Source: Flavobacterium xinjiangense (GTDB lineage: Bacteria; Bacteroidota; Bacteroidia; Flavobacteriales; Flavobacteriaceae). From it: a stretch of 64,000 bases of DNA. Location of the stretch: NCBI RefSeq assembly GCF_900142885.1, contig NZ_FRCL01000008.1, positions 1 to 64,000 on the forward strand, in the 5' to 3' direction. Each line of letters opens with the position of its first letter. Within the stretch, counting starts at the first letter, position 1. A program made the translations under genes and the position numbers. Below, piece by piece: positions 45,633-54,127 of the stretch. The notes below the pieces were generated by a model, which searched no databases, had not been told where the DNA came from, and worked only from the letters and a program-made list of their open reading frames with translations.

Positions 45633-46052
45633 TTATCGTTCCACGTGGAACAACGCAATCTTTTCATCTTCTTTATTACGCATCAACAGTTCATCTGCTT
45701 CACCTTTGTCTTTATATCCGCAATAATGCAGAACACCATGAACCAAAACACGTTTCAATTCTTCATCAAATGCAACATTAAAATCATTAGCATTGTCTTT
45801 TACTCTTTCAACAGAAACGAAAATATCGCCACTAATCTCATTCCCCATCGTGTAATCAAAACTGATGATATCGGTTAATGTATCGTGATTGAGATATTCC
45901 AGATTGATTTTATGCAAGTACTCATCATCACAGAAGATATAATTTATCTCTCCCTCTTTCTTGTTTTCCGAAGTAATAACATTGGTTAACCAGGCAGCAA
46001 TTGCTTCTTCGTTCTCTAAAGTAAAGTCGGTTTCGTAATTAAAATTGATCAT
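45633..46052 (-). CDS. ybeY: Endoribonuclease YbeY
   Basis: This 139-aa enzyme acts in rRNA maturation and ribosome quality control. The metal-site motif reads VHGVLHYCGYKDKGEADELL. The first two histidines are present, but the usual third position (GYDH) reads GYKD. I recall GYKDK as common in Bacteroidetes, so this is probably a lineage variant. The C-terminal FHVER is encoded within the parS-like site at 45639-45654. The ATG (46052) overlaps the stop of the DUF4175 gene. Confidence 0.92.
   Translation of the reverse strand: MINFNYETDFTLENEEAIAAWLTNVITSENKKEGEINYIFCDDEYLHKINLEYLNHDTLTDIISFDYTMGNEISGDIFVSVERVKDNANDFNVAFDEELKRVLVHGVLHYCGYKDKGEADELLMRNKEDEKIALFHVER
45639..45654. promoter_or_regulatory. 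parS: parS-like site inside the ybeY coding end
   Basis: CGTTCCACGTGGAACA carries the symmetric core GTTCCACGTGGAAC. It encodes the HVE of the YbeY C-terminus. Spacing to the neighbouring exact site is 46 bases, close to the 48 bases between the two exact sites. Confidence 0.75.
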
Positions 46053-49000
46053 TTTTTATTAAAATATTCTTGAACTTTTTGATTAAAATTCGAGCGCAAA
46101 GGTAAGGATTGTCTATTTAATATTTCGATGCTATTCAAATAATCTAATAAAGCGGATGGCAATGCATTAGATTGGTTATTAAATTCCTTTTTATTGGTTT
46201 CAGATTGCCGTTTATTTTCCTGTCCTTGTTGCTGAACCGCCGTGTTTAATTTCAATAATTCCTGTTTTACATTCAGAATTTTTTGAAGCGTCTCGTTTTT
46301 AAATCCTTTGTTCAAAAGCTGTTTTTCTATTTGCTTCATTTGCTCCAAAGCACTTTGGCCGTTTCCTCCTAGCCCCTGTTTGTTTAATTCGTTTTGTAAC
46401 GCTTCACGCAGTTCCTTTTGTTCTTTGTAAATTTCCATTATTGCTTTGGCATCTCCTTCACCGTCTTCGCCGTTTTCCCCATTTTGTCCAGCACCCTTTT
46501 TTCCTTTTTCTCCATCGCCTGGCTTTTGTCCTTCTCCCGGCTTCTTCCCTTTCTCTATTCCATCTTTCATTTTTTCACCAAGTCCTTCCTGTTTTTTAAT
46601 AATATCCGGCAATTGCATTCCTTGGCCCTGACCTGGTTTTGGTTTACCTGAACCCATTCCGGACAATGACATTTGCATGCCATTCAGAATTTCACTCAGA
46701 AAATCCGCCAGCTTATTGGCAGCAGAAATCGTATACTGCTGATGAGATAATCCTTTTGGAATTTGTGAATCTGCTAAAGTCTCCAAAGATTTATCAATAT
46801 TGTAATGTACATTGCCTATTTCTTTTGTGACGTCCTCAGCAATTTTTTGGTTTCGCAAAGACATAGCAAACAAACTATCATCAACATGTTTGAACTGCAG
46901 TTTTAAATTCTGCTGTACTTTAATGTTTTTATTAAAAGAAGGAGATCCTGTTTTCAGCCCTTTGAACTGAATCATTACGTCTTCTTGAGATAATGAAAAC
47001 GCCAATAAATTATCCAAGATTTGTCTCAACATTTTGACATCTTCCTGTAATTGTTCCTTCTCAGAACCTTCCATACTTTGTTCCATTTTCATGGACATCT
47101 CTTTCATTTTCTTTGCCGCACTTTTTTGTTTCGCTTTAGCTTTCGATTGGCTTAGCTTTTTTAATTCTTCGGAAGCTTTCTTTAAATCTTCATCAATACT
47201 TTTTTCCTTCTCCGCATCTTTAGGAAGATCCATTGGAGATTTCAGTTCCTTGTTTTCCTTTTCCAAATCTTTTAAATCTTCTTGAATTTTATCGAAAGCA
47301 TCATTTATCTCCTGCTGTTTCTCTGATTTATTTTCCTTTTCGTTTTCCGATAATTTATCTTGCTTCTCAGAAAGCTTGTCTAATTTATCGGCCAATTGTT
47401 CCGCTTTTTTACCTACATAATAACGCTTAGTCAGCTCCACTAATTGCGCTAAATTTTTAGTTTGGTTTTTACTGTTTTGTTTGAATTTCTCTAATTTATC
47501 CAGCAAGTCTTCATTCTTGATTTTATCATTCAATGCTTTTAGTTCGTCCAATAATTTTTGATTTTTCTCCAAATCCTTATCGGCTTTATCCAAACGTTTT
47601 TGTAAATCTTCTTTAAGTTCGTCCTTTTTATCCGTTTTGAACTTATCTAAATTATCTTTCATTTTCTCCGCAAATTCCTTCATCATTTCATCCTGTTGCT
47701 TTTGACGATGGATAAAATCATTTACTTTCTGCTGATCATTGAATTCCAAATTATTTTTTTCTTTTCCGCTCTTTTGAATTTTTTCAATGGCAGAGATTTG
47801 TTTGTCCTGATTTTTTAAAGACTTCTCCAAACTATTAATATTATCATTTTGCTGCTTCAAAACCTGATCTTCCTTTTCTTCATCTGTAGAAACTCGATTC
47901 GAGAAAACAGATGATTTAGTGCTTTTAAAACGATGGATTGCATCATTATCAAAAACCTCAAAATAATAATCATACGACTTGCCTTGTTCTACCGGAAGGT
48001 TTCCAGGGAAAGTAAATACGAACTGATCAAATACGGATGCCTTCACAACAATTGTTCCACGTTTGGCAGTTTGTGGCTTGTCTCTTTCATAATACACCAC
48101 ATGAAGCTTAGACAATCCATAATCGTCAGAAATTCGGCCTAATACATAATTTTTTTCCACCTTCAAACTATCAGGAGCAGTACTAACTTTGATTGTTGGA
48201 TACTGATCCTTGACTATAGAAAGCTGATAATCTAACTTTTCATAGTTTTTTACTTTATCATTCGACGTAAGAATTTGATATTCTGTATTTTGAAGAATAT
48301 ATTTTGATAAACTGAACGTGTTTTCAGCTTTCGAAAAAGGAAAAACAGATGATGCATCCTTCAAAACCACATTTTGAGTCGCTTGCGTATTCATTTTCCA
48401 GGTAACTCTGGTTCCTTCCGGAATAATTGCATTTCCGGTTCCTTTGATGTATTCCGGTTTTCTATTGAGATAAGACGGGAAATTTAATACCATTTCAAAA
48501 TTAGAAATAGACGGAACTGTCACCACTTTCAATTCATAATCCTCAGAAGAAATCCCATTGGCCTCCACGTGAAACAATACGTCTTTAACTGGTTTCGAAA
48601 TCTTAAATTGGAAATCCCCCGATTTAGTGGTTTCCATAAAATAACTTTCATCATCGATAAAAATTGTCGCGTTTTCAGGAACAACTTTCCCTATGGTTTT
48701 TACTCGAAGTATGAAATCTTTATTTTGTTCTGTTTGCAGATTACTATTTAAAAGAATGAATTTAAATGGAGCCGGAGGCAAAAATGGCGAATTGAAATGC
48801 ACTACCCTATTCAAACTTTGAGAAATTATTGTACTATTACCCGACAAATAAAACAGCGATAAAACCACAATAGGAAACAATGCAAGAGGTAAAAACTTTT
48901 TATTCTTATTTAAGTTAATCGCGTTTCCAAAAGGAATCGGTTGTAAGGTTCTAGCTTTTTGCTCTATTGATGCTGCTAATAATTCGGATTTATGCTGATG

Positions 49001-49384
49001 ACTATCAGCATCTGATAATTGCAGAAAATTAGTCAGCTTATCGCTTACTTCTGCAAAATGATTTCCGATAATGCTTGAAGCCTGTTTGTAATCAATTCCT
49101 TTTTGTAGTTTGAATAATTTAAATATTGGAAACAAAATAAATCGGAACAACAGGAAAACTTCAATAGCAACAAAAGTCCAAAACAAGAGCGTTCTTCCCA
49201 TTGGCTTAAGCCAAAGAAAATACTCCACAAAAAGAGTGAACAAAAAATACAACAACCCTAAACCGATGAAGAATAACAATCCCCGAATCAGTTCATTGGT
49301 GTAATACTTTTTGATAAAAGCCTCTAGTTTTTGAAAAATAACATTTCCTGTTTCCAAAATTTCTAACTTATTTGTAATAACCAA
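46049..49384 (-). CDS. DUF4175-family large membrane protein
   Basis: This 1111-aa protein has three TM helices in the first 190 residues, an extracytoplasmic beta-rich region (about 200-500) and a long charged coiled coil (about 505-800, Lys/Glu/Leu-rich). A late Gly/Lys/Pro-rich low-complexity stretch (about 930-990: GKPKPGQGQGMQL, GKKPGEGQKPGDGEKGKKG) follows. It matches what I know as DUF4175, a Bacteroidetes family of unknown function. The apparent start is TTG (49384), since the first ATG is 60 codons in, within helix 2. It overlaps ybeY by four bases. Confidence 0.85.
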   Translation of the reverse strand: MVITNKLEILETGNVIFQKLEAFIKKYYTNELIRGLLFFIGLGLLYFLFTLFVEYFLWLKPMGRTLLFWTFVAIEVFLLFRFILFPIFKLFKLQKGIDYKQASSIIGNHFAEVSDKLTNFLQLSDADSHQHKSELLAASIEQKARTLQPIPFGNAINLNKNKKFLPLALFPIVVLSLFYLSGNSTIISQSLNRVVHFNSPFLPPAPFKFILLNSNLQTEQNKDFILRVKTIGKVVPENATIFIDDESYFMETTKSGDFQFKISKPVKDVLFHVEANGISSEDYELKVVTVPSISNFEMVLNFPSYLNRKPEYIKGTGNAIIPEGTRVTWKMNTQATQNVVLKDASSVFPFSKAENTFSLSKYILQNTEYQILTSNDKVKNYEKLDYQLSIVKDQYPTIKVSTAPDSLKVEKNYVLGRISDDYGLSKLHVVYYERDKPQTAKRGTIVVKASVFDQFVFTFPGNLPVEQGKSYDYYFEVFDNDAIHRFKSTKSSVFSNRVSTDEEKEDQVLKQQNDNINSLEKSLKNQDKQISAIEKIQKSGKEKNNLEFNDQQKVNDFIHRQKQQDEMMKEFAEKMKDNLDKFKTDKKDELKEDLQKRLDKADKDLEKNQKLLDELKALNDKIKNEDLLDKLEKFKQNSKNQTKNLAQLVELTKRYYVGKKAEQLADKLDKLSEKQDKLSENEKENKSEKQQEINDAFDKIQEDLKDLEKENKELKSPMDLPKDAEKEKSIDEDLKKASEELKKLSQSKAKAKQKSAAKKMKEMSMKMEQSMEGSEKEQLQEDVKMLRQILDNLLAFSLSQEDVMIQFKGLKTGSPSFNKNIKVQQNLKLQFKHVDDSLFAMSLRNQKIAEDVTKEIGNVHYNIDKSLETLADSQIPKGLSHQQYTISAANKLADFLSEILNGMQMSLSGMGSGKPKPGQGQGMQLPDIIKKQEGLGEKMKDGIEKGKKPGEGQKPGDGEKGKKGAGQNGENGEDGEGDAKAIMEIYKEQKELREALQNELNKQGLGGNGQSALEQMKQIEKQLLNKGFKNETLQKILNVKQELLKLNTAVQQQGQENKRQSETNKKEFNNQSNALPSALLDYLNSIEILNRQSLPLRSNFNQKVQEYFNKK

Positions 49385-49494
49385 TAAAAGTACTAATTTT
49401 TAATTAGAAAATTTATCAAATAGAAGATTAGAAAATGCACTAATTGTCTGAATTATCTAATTGCAATCCTTTCCAAATTATATAATTAGAGTTG

Positions 49495-49502
49495 TATCTT
49501 TG
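49495..49502 (+). promoter_or_regulatory. Bacteroidetes -7 element for gltX
   Basis: TATCTTTG matches TAnnTTTG, 17 bases before the gltX ATG. Confidence 0.55.
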
Positions 49503-49519
49503 CCACAAAATTTATAAAA

Positions 49520-51025
49520 ATGTCGAAGCAAGTTCGTGTGCGTTTTGCACCAAGTCCAACTGGACCTTTACATATTGGCGGAGTTCGTACCGCATTATTC
49601 AATTATTTGTTTGCCAAAAAAAATAATGGTGTGTTCTTCTTAAGAATTGAAGATACCGACCAAAACCGTTATGTTCCAGGTGCCGAAGAATATATCATGG
49701 AAGCACTGGAATGGTTAGGAATTGCGCCAGATGAAACCATTGGAAAGAATGAAAAATTTGGTCCTTACCGTCAAAGCGAAAGAAAACATTTGTACAAACA
49801 ATATGCTGATCAGTTAATCAATTCTGGTAATGCGTATTATGCTTTTGATACAGCCGAAGCTTTGGATACGGCAAGAAAATTAGAAGAAGAACAAGGTAAA
49901 ACCTTTATATACAATCACCATAACAGAGAAAAACTAGACACTTCTTTAATTATTTCTACTGAAGAAACTGCCAAAAGAATTGCCGATGGTTCCGCTTATG
50001 TTATCCGTTTTAAAACTCCGGTGAACGAAACTTTACATATGCATGACATCATTCGCGGTGATGTAAAATTTGAAACGAATCTTTTAGACGATAAAGTTTT
50101 GTTTAAAAGCGATGGAATGCCAACCTATCATTTAGCAAATATTGTGGATGATCATTTAATGGAAACTTCTCACGTAATTCGTGGTGAAGAATGGTTGCCA
50201 TCATTGCCTTTGCATGTTTTATTGTACAGAGCTTTTGGTTGGGAAGCACCAGAATTTGCACATTTACCATTGATTATGAAACCTATCGGGAACGGAAAAT
50301 TATCCAAACGTGATGGTGACAAAATGGGATTCCCTGTATTTCCATTGGATTGGAAAACCGAAGAAGGTGTTTCATCAGGATACAGAGAAAAAGGATTTTT
50401 CCCGGAATCAGTTATCAACTTCCTGGCTTTATTAGGTTGGAATGACGGAACGGAAAAAGAATTATATACACTTGAAGAACTAGTTGCTGCATTCGATTTA
50501 AGCCGAGTACATAAAGCCGGAGCTAAATTTGACCCAGAAAAAAACAAGTGGTTTAATCATCAGTATTTGGTAAAACAAAAAGATGAAGATTTGGCGAAAG
50601 CCTTCGCTCCTATTTTGGCTGAAAAAGGTTTCACTGTTTCTGAAAACATAGTGACAAAAGTGGTTTCTTTAATCAAAGAACGCGCCCACTTTGTTTCTGA
50701 ATTTTGGGAAATGAGTGATTTCTTTTTTGTGGCTCCAACTTCGTATGATGAAAAAGCAAGCAAAAACTGGAAGGAAGAAACTCCAGCATTAATGCAGGAA
50801 TTAATCTCTGTTGTGGAGGAAATAACCGATTTTACTTCTATGAATATCGAAACAATCGTAAAAGATTGGATGACGAAAAATGAAATTGGAATGGGGAAAG
50901 TAATGCAACCGTTTCGATTGAGTTTGGTTGGCGCATTGAAAGGCCCTCACCTATTTGATATCGTTGAAGTAATTGGAAAAGACGAAACGATAAATAGAAT
51001 TCAAAAAGCAATAGCTACTTTATAA
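49520..51025 (+). CDS. gltX: Glutamate--tRNA ligase
   Basis: This 501-aa class I synthetase charges tRNA-Glu, which also feeds the C5 heme pathway through HemA. The HIGH motif is in FAPSPTGPLHIGGVRTALFN, and the KMSKS motif is GKLSKRDGDKMGF. Conserved FFLRIEDTDQNRY and RGEEWLPSLPLHVLLY are present. Length is normal for the discriminating type. It is divergent from the DUF4175 gene. Confidence 0.96.
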   Translation: MSKQVRVRFAPSPTGPLHIGGVRTALFNYLFAKKNNGVFFLRIEDTDQNRYVPGAEEYIMEALEWLGIAPDETIGKNEKFGPYRQSERKHLYKQYADQLINSGNAYYAFDTAEALDTARKLEEEQGKTFIYNHHNREKLDTSLIISTEETAKRIADGSAYVIRFKTPVNETLHMHDIIRGDVKFETNLLDDKVLFKSDGMPTYHLANIVDDHLMETSHVIRGEEWLPSLPLHVLLYRAFGWEAPEFAHLPLIMKPIGNGKLSKRDGDKMGFPVFPLDWKTEEGVSSGYREKGFFPESVINFLALLGWNDGTEKELYTLEELVAAFDLSRVHKAGAKFDPEKNKWFNHQYLVKQKDEDLAKAFAPILAEKGFTVSENIVTKVVSLIKERAHFVSEFWEMSDFFFVAPTSYDEKASKNWKEETPALMQELISVVEEITDFTSMNIETIVKDWMTKNEIGMGKVMQPFRLSLVGALKGPHLFDIVEVIGKDETINRIQKAIATL

Positions 51026-51029
51026 AAGC

Positions 51030-51060
51030 AAAAAAGCTCCCAAATTTGGGAGCTTTTTTT
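51030..51060. terminator. Bidirectional terminator after gltX
   Basis: AAAAAGCTCCCAAA/TTTGGGAGCTTTTT forms a perfect palindromic stem with T and A runs on the two sides. It lies between two convergent genes. Confidence 0.9.
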
Positions 51061-51700
51061 ATAAATATAGAATCAAATCTCCATTGATAATTCCTGGATT
51101 TCCTTTGAAATTTACGCCTAAATTCTTCGTGTTCAAGTTACCCAGCATATTGTTCAGTCCATATTGATAAGAGACATTAACTCGGAAATGGCGAACTCCG
51201 GCCGTTATTCCAACTGTTGGATAAAAATTAAACTTAGAAATATCAACAATATCTTTGGCTAACAATGTGGTTCCTGAAATGTTGTTGTTTTCTTTATTCG
51301 AATCAATTTTAAATTTTCCGTTTACTTGAACTAAAGGCCCAAACTCAACACTTAAATGATTTTCGATCAATTTGTAACTCAACTGCAGCGATATTTGAGC
51401 TGATGGTAATTTGTAATTCACCTCTTCATTTGCTAAAAAAAAGCTTTTGGTGGCAACCGTAAAATTATTTTCACTAAACTGCAAGGCATAAACCATATCC
51501 CAATCATTATAGAAATTTCCTCTCACGGAAAGTCCACCGTTCCATCCTGAACCTGGTTTAGTCTGGAAATTATTGGTATTCAATGTAAATTGATTTACTC
51601 CAAAAGTAATTCCGATCCTATTTGCATCTCTGTAATTATATTGGGCAAAAGCAACCATTGAAATGAGTATAAAAACAGTAGTAAAACCTATCTTTTTCAT
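51059..51700 (-). CDS. Outer-membrane beta-barrel protein (porin family-like)
   Basis: This 213-aa exported protein has a signal peptide (MKKIGFTTVFILISMVAFAQ). Alternating amphipathic strands follow to the C-terminus, which ends with the aromatic/hydrophobic pattern GNPGIINGDLILYL. It is an 8-10-strand barrel by appearance. No specific function can be assigned. Confidence 0.8.
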   Translation of the reverse strand: MKKIGFTTVFILISMVAFAQYNYRDANRIGITFGVNQFTLNTNNFQTKPGSGWNGGLSVRGNFYNDWDMVYALQFSENNFTVATKSFFLANEEVNYKLPSAQISLQLSYKLIENHLSVEFGPLVQVNGKFKIDSNKENNNISGTTLLAKDIVDISKFNFYPTVGITAGVRHFRVNVSYQYGLNNMLGNLNTKNLGVNFKGNPGIINGDLILYL

Positions 51701-51777
51701 GTTTTAAAATTTAATCACGGCAAACCTAAAGTTTTTTTGTAATTTAACACTAACTTTTTAATTAAATTATTCATACT

Positions 51778-52776
51778 ATGAACATTACACTAATTATTCT
51801 ATTTGTCTTCGCATTATTTATCTTACTTTCTTCCTTTTTTACTGTCAAACAACAAACCTCCGTCATCATTGAACGCTTTGGAAAATTCTTGAGTGTCAGA
51901 CAATCTGGACTTCAACTGAAAATTCCTTTAATTGATCGAATTGCCGGACGCGTTAATCTAAAAATTCAACAATTAGATGTTATTATCGAAACCAAAACGA
52001 AAGACAATGTTTTCGTTAAACTAAAAGTATCAGTACAATTTATGGTCATCAAAGAAACTGTTTACGATGCTTTTTACAAACTGGAATATCCACACGATCA
52101 GATTACTTCTTACGTATTTGATGTCGTTCGTGCTGAAGTTCCAAAATTAAAACTAGATGATGTTTTTGAACGAAAAGATGATATTGCAATTGCTGTAAAA
52201 AGAGAATTGAACGAAGCAATGACCACTTATGGTTATACGATTATCAATACTTTGGTTACTGATATTGACCCGGATATTCAAGTGAAAAATGCGATGAACC
52301 GAATCAATGCAGCGGATAGAGAAAAAACGGTGGCAGAATTTGAAGCAGAAGCCTCCAGAATTAGAATTGTAGCTAAAGCCAAAGCAGAAGCAGAAAGCAA
52401 ACGTTTACAAGGACAAGGAATTGCGGATCAGAGACGTGAAATTGCAAGAGGTTTAGTAGAAAGTGTGGATGTTTTAAACAAAGTTGGTATAAACTCTCAG
52501 GAGGCTTCGGCGCTTATTGTGGTAACACAACATTATGACACATTGCAAGCCATTGGCGCAGACGCTAACTCTAATTTAATCTTGTTACCCAATTCTCCTC
52601 AAGCCGGAAGCGATATGCTGAATAATATGGTCGCTTCTTTCAGCGCGTCTAACCAAGTGGGCGAAATGATGAAAAATAAGAATAAAAAGAGAAAACCAAA
52701 AGCAGACGAGGAACATCATACAAATACAGGTCATCACACACTTCCCGCTCCGGAAGAACCTGAAATAGAAATATAA
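51778..52776 (+). CDS. SPFH/Band 7 (stomatin-like) membrane protein
   Basis: This 332-aa protein has one N-terminal TM helix (about residues 3-20) and an SPFH domain (about 25-190: VIIERFGKFLSVRQSGLQLKIP minus its end, DQITSYVFDVVRAEVPKL). A helical coiled coil with AEAEAS...AKAKAEAESKRLQGQGIADQR follows. The C-terminus is polar, with KKRKPKADEEHH. It forms oligomeric scaffolds in membrane microdomains, often with proteases or NfeD; no NfeD gene is adjacent. Confidence 0.9.
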   Translation: MNITLIILFVFALFILLSSFFTVKQQTSVIIERFGKFLSVRQSGLQLKIPLIDRIAGRVNLKIQQLDVIIETKTKDNVFVKLKVSVQFMVIKETVYDAFYKLEYPHDQITSYVFDVVRAEVPKLKLDDVFERKDDIAIAVKRELNEAMTTYGYTIINTLVTDIDPDIQVKNAMNRINAADREKTVAEFEAEASRIRIVAKAKAEAESKRLQGQGIADQRREIARGLVESVDVLNKVGINSQEASALIVVTQHYDTLQAIGADANSNLILLPNSPQAGSDMLNNMVASFSASNQVGEMMKNKNKKRKPKADEEHHTNTGHHTLPAPEEPEIEI

Positions 52777-52788
52777 TACTACAAAAAA

Positions 52789-52812
52789 AAAGAGGCTTAA
52801 TTGCCTCTTTTT
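52789..52812. terminator. Bidirectional terminator
   Basis: AAAGAGGC/GCCTCTTT with a TTAATT loop and flanking A and T runs ends the Band 7 gene. It overlaps the 3' end of the convergent DUF6327-like gene. Confidence 0.85.
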
Positions 52813-53093
52813 AATTTTGATACCCATTTGAGAACCGTTGGAAAAGCCTTGGAAACAAAAGGAACTGCTTTAACAACGTATGGAATGGCAAGATTTATTA
52901 GCGTCCCGTAATTACCTGAAAAAGCATTCAACGAAGAACCTATCACTCCACTGACAATGTTTTGTGGTGTAAAACTCTCTTTCGTTTTTTTAATCCCGTA
53001 AACCAGTTTTTGATAACTGATTTCCTTTTCAATTTTCAATATTTCCAATTCCCTATCAATCTGAGAATAGGATGAATATTTTTTTGTTTCCAT
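52797..53093 (-). CDS. DUF6327-like small protein
   Basis: This 98-aa protein begins METKKYSSYSQIDRELEILKIEKEI minus its end and has a hydrophobic centre (SGVIGSSLNAFSGNYGTLIN) and a basic tail. I recall this opening from the DUF6327 family found next to YtxH and holin-like genes in Flavobacteria. The function is unknown; a role in envelope stress is an inference from neighbours. It is last in a three-gene leftward unit. Confidence 0.75.
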   Translation of the reverse strand: METKKYSSYSQIDRELEILKIEKEISYQKLVYGIKKTKESFTPQNIVSGVIGSSLNAFSGNYGTLINLAIPYVVKAVPFVSKAFPTVLKWVSKLKRGN

Positions 53094-53096
53094 AAT

Positions 53097-53450
53097 TTAG
53101 TCGTCGTTAAAAAATATTTCAGAAAATTTCTCTAATACTGATCCTTCAAAAAATCTTTCTCTGATGGTGAATAAAAGACCTGTTAAGACAAGGTATACTC
53201 CTGCTATGCTTAAAAATCCTAATGGATAACTGTCTAAATATTTGCCAATTGCCAACGCTCCTGCAATGGAGCAAAATAATAAAACAATGCCAAAACATAT
53301 AAAAATCAACGTGAACTTAAGAATCATGGTGGTTGATTTCATTGCAACCTTAAAACCCCATAATTTATAATAAGCCACATTGCTTTCCAAAAAAGACTGC
53401 ATCTGTTCCTGAATATTCTCTGTGTTTTCTTTTAACTCTTCAAAAGCCAT
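53097..53450 (-). CDS. Phage holin family-like (holin-X type) membrane protein
   Basis: This 117-aa protein has an N-terminal helix (MAFEELKENTENIQEQMQSF) and two TM segments (about residues 40-67 and 72-95), the arrangement of chromosomal holin_X/competence-type proteins. These are not phage lysis genes in this context. I use ATG 53450; an upstream TTG is possible. It lies between the YtxH and DUF6327-like genes with gaps of 3 and 40 bases. Confidence 0.8.
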   Translation of the reverse strand: MAFEELKENTENIQEQMQSFLESNVAYYKLWGFKVAMKSTTMILKFTLIFICFGIVLLFCSIAGALAIGKYLDSYPLGFLSIAGVYLVLTGLLFTIRERFFEGSVLEKFSEIFFNDD

Positions 53451-53490
53451 ATATCTGTTTTTTAATATCAATTAGTATTGGTAACCAATA

Positions 53491-53823
53491 TTATTTTTGA
53501 AGCTTCGCATTTTGCTCTTTCAAACTAGCCAATTTATCTTCTAAAAAAGTAATTACATCTTCCGTTTTATGACTCACATTGGAAAGCATCTCATCATAAG
53601 TATCCTGCAAATTATTTTGTTTGAAAAGAGCAATCTTATGTTTCAACTCATCAGATGCGCTTTCATATTTATGTTTCAAATTATTTTTGGTATCATCATA
53701 TCCATCTTTAATTTTTCCTCTGGTTCTGGAACCTTTGTCCGGTGCATATAAAATTCCGAATCCAGCTCCAATAGCTGCACCAGTTAATAAAGCCAATAAT
53801 GTACTTCCTGCGTTATTTGACAT
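53491..53823 (-). CDS. YtxH-domain protein
   Basis: This 110-aa protein has the YtxH signature [30 protein letters not shown] minus ends, a glycine-rich TM helix followed by APDKG. A charged helical tail (about residues 40-110) follows. YtxH proteins are stress-related membrane proteins. It is the first gene of the three-gene unit with the holin-like and DUF6327-like proteins. Confidence 0.88.
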   Translation of the reverse strand: MSNNAGSTLLALLTGAAIGAGFGILYAPDKGSRTRGKIKDGYDDTKNNLKHKYESASDELKHKIALFKQNNLQDTYDEMLSNVSHKTEDVITFLEDKLASLKEQNAKLQK

Positions 53824-54072
53824 AATTTCTGTTTTTATTGTTAATAATCTAAAAGTACGGATTTTATTAACATCGTGTTGTTAACAAGCCGTTAAATTGC
53901 TTTTTATAAGACCAAAACACTAAATAAAGCACGCTGTTGTTTAAAAAACAACTAAACGTAAATCAAGTGGTAAAACTTTAAAAAACGCTATAAATTTAAT
54001 TTATATAGGTCTTTTTTAATTACTAAATCTTATGTTTTCTACGATTTTAATAAGAATTTACTATAATAACAA
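53824..54072. other. AT-rich intergenic stretch without a recognised gene
   Basis: About 250 bases separate the YtxH gene start and the glnS terminator. TACTTTTA at about 53854 on the minus strand may be the YtxH promoter, and a short GTTAACA-type palindrome (GTTGTTAACAAGCCGTTAA) lies beside it. I see nothing else. Confidence 0.5.
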
Positions 54073-54095
54073 AAAGCGCCCGTTAAAGGCGCTTT
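54073..54095 (-). terminator. Rho-independent terminator of glnS
   Basis: On the minus strand AAAGCGCC/GGCGCTTT has a 7-base loop and a following TTTTTGTT. Confidence 0.8.
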
Positions 54096-54127
54096 CAATT
54101 GAAAAAATCTATATCGTTAATGAAGCG

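Noticed and set aside
46446..46631. Ser/Pro/Phe-rich open frame on the + strand
   Set aside because: It is the antisense shadow of the Gly/Lys/Pro-rich low-complexity part of the DUF4175 gene; the composition mirrors that stretch and no start context supports it.
48050..48066. TTGTTCCACG similarity to parS
   Set aside because: The central CACGTG is lost (CACGTTTGG), so it does not meet the core.
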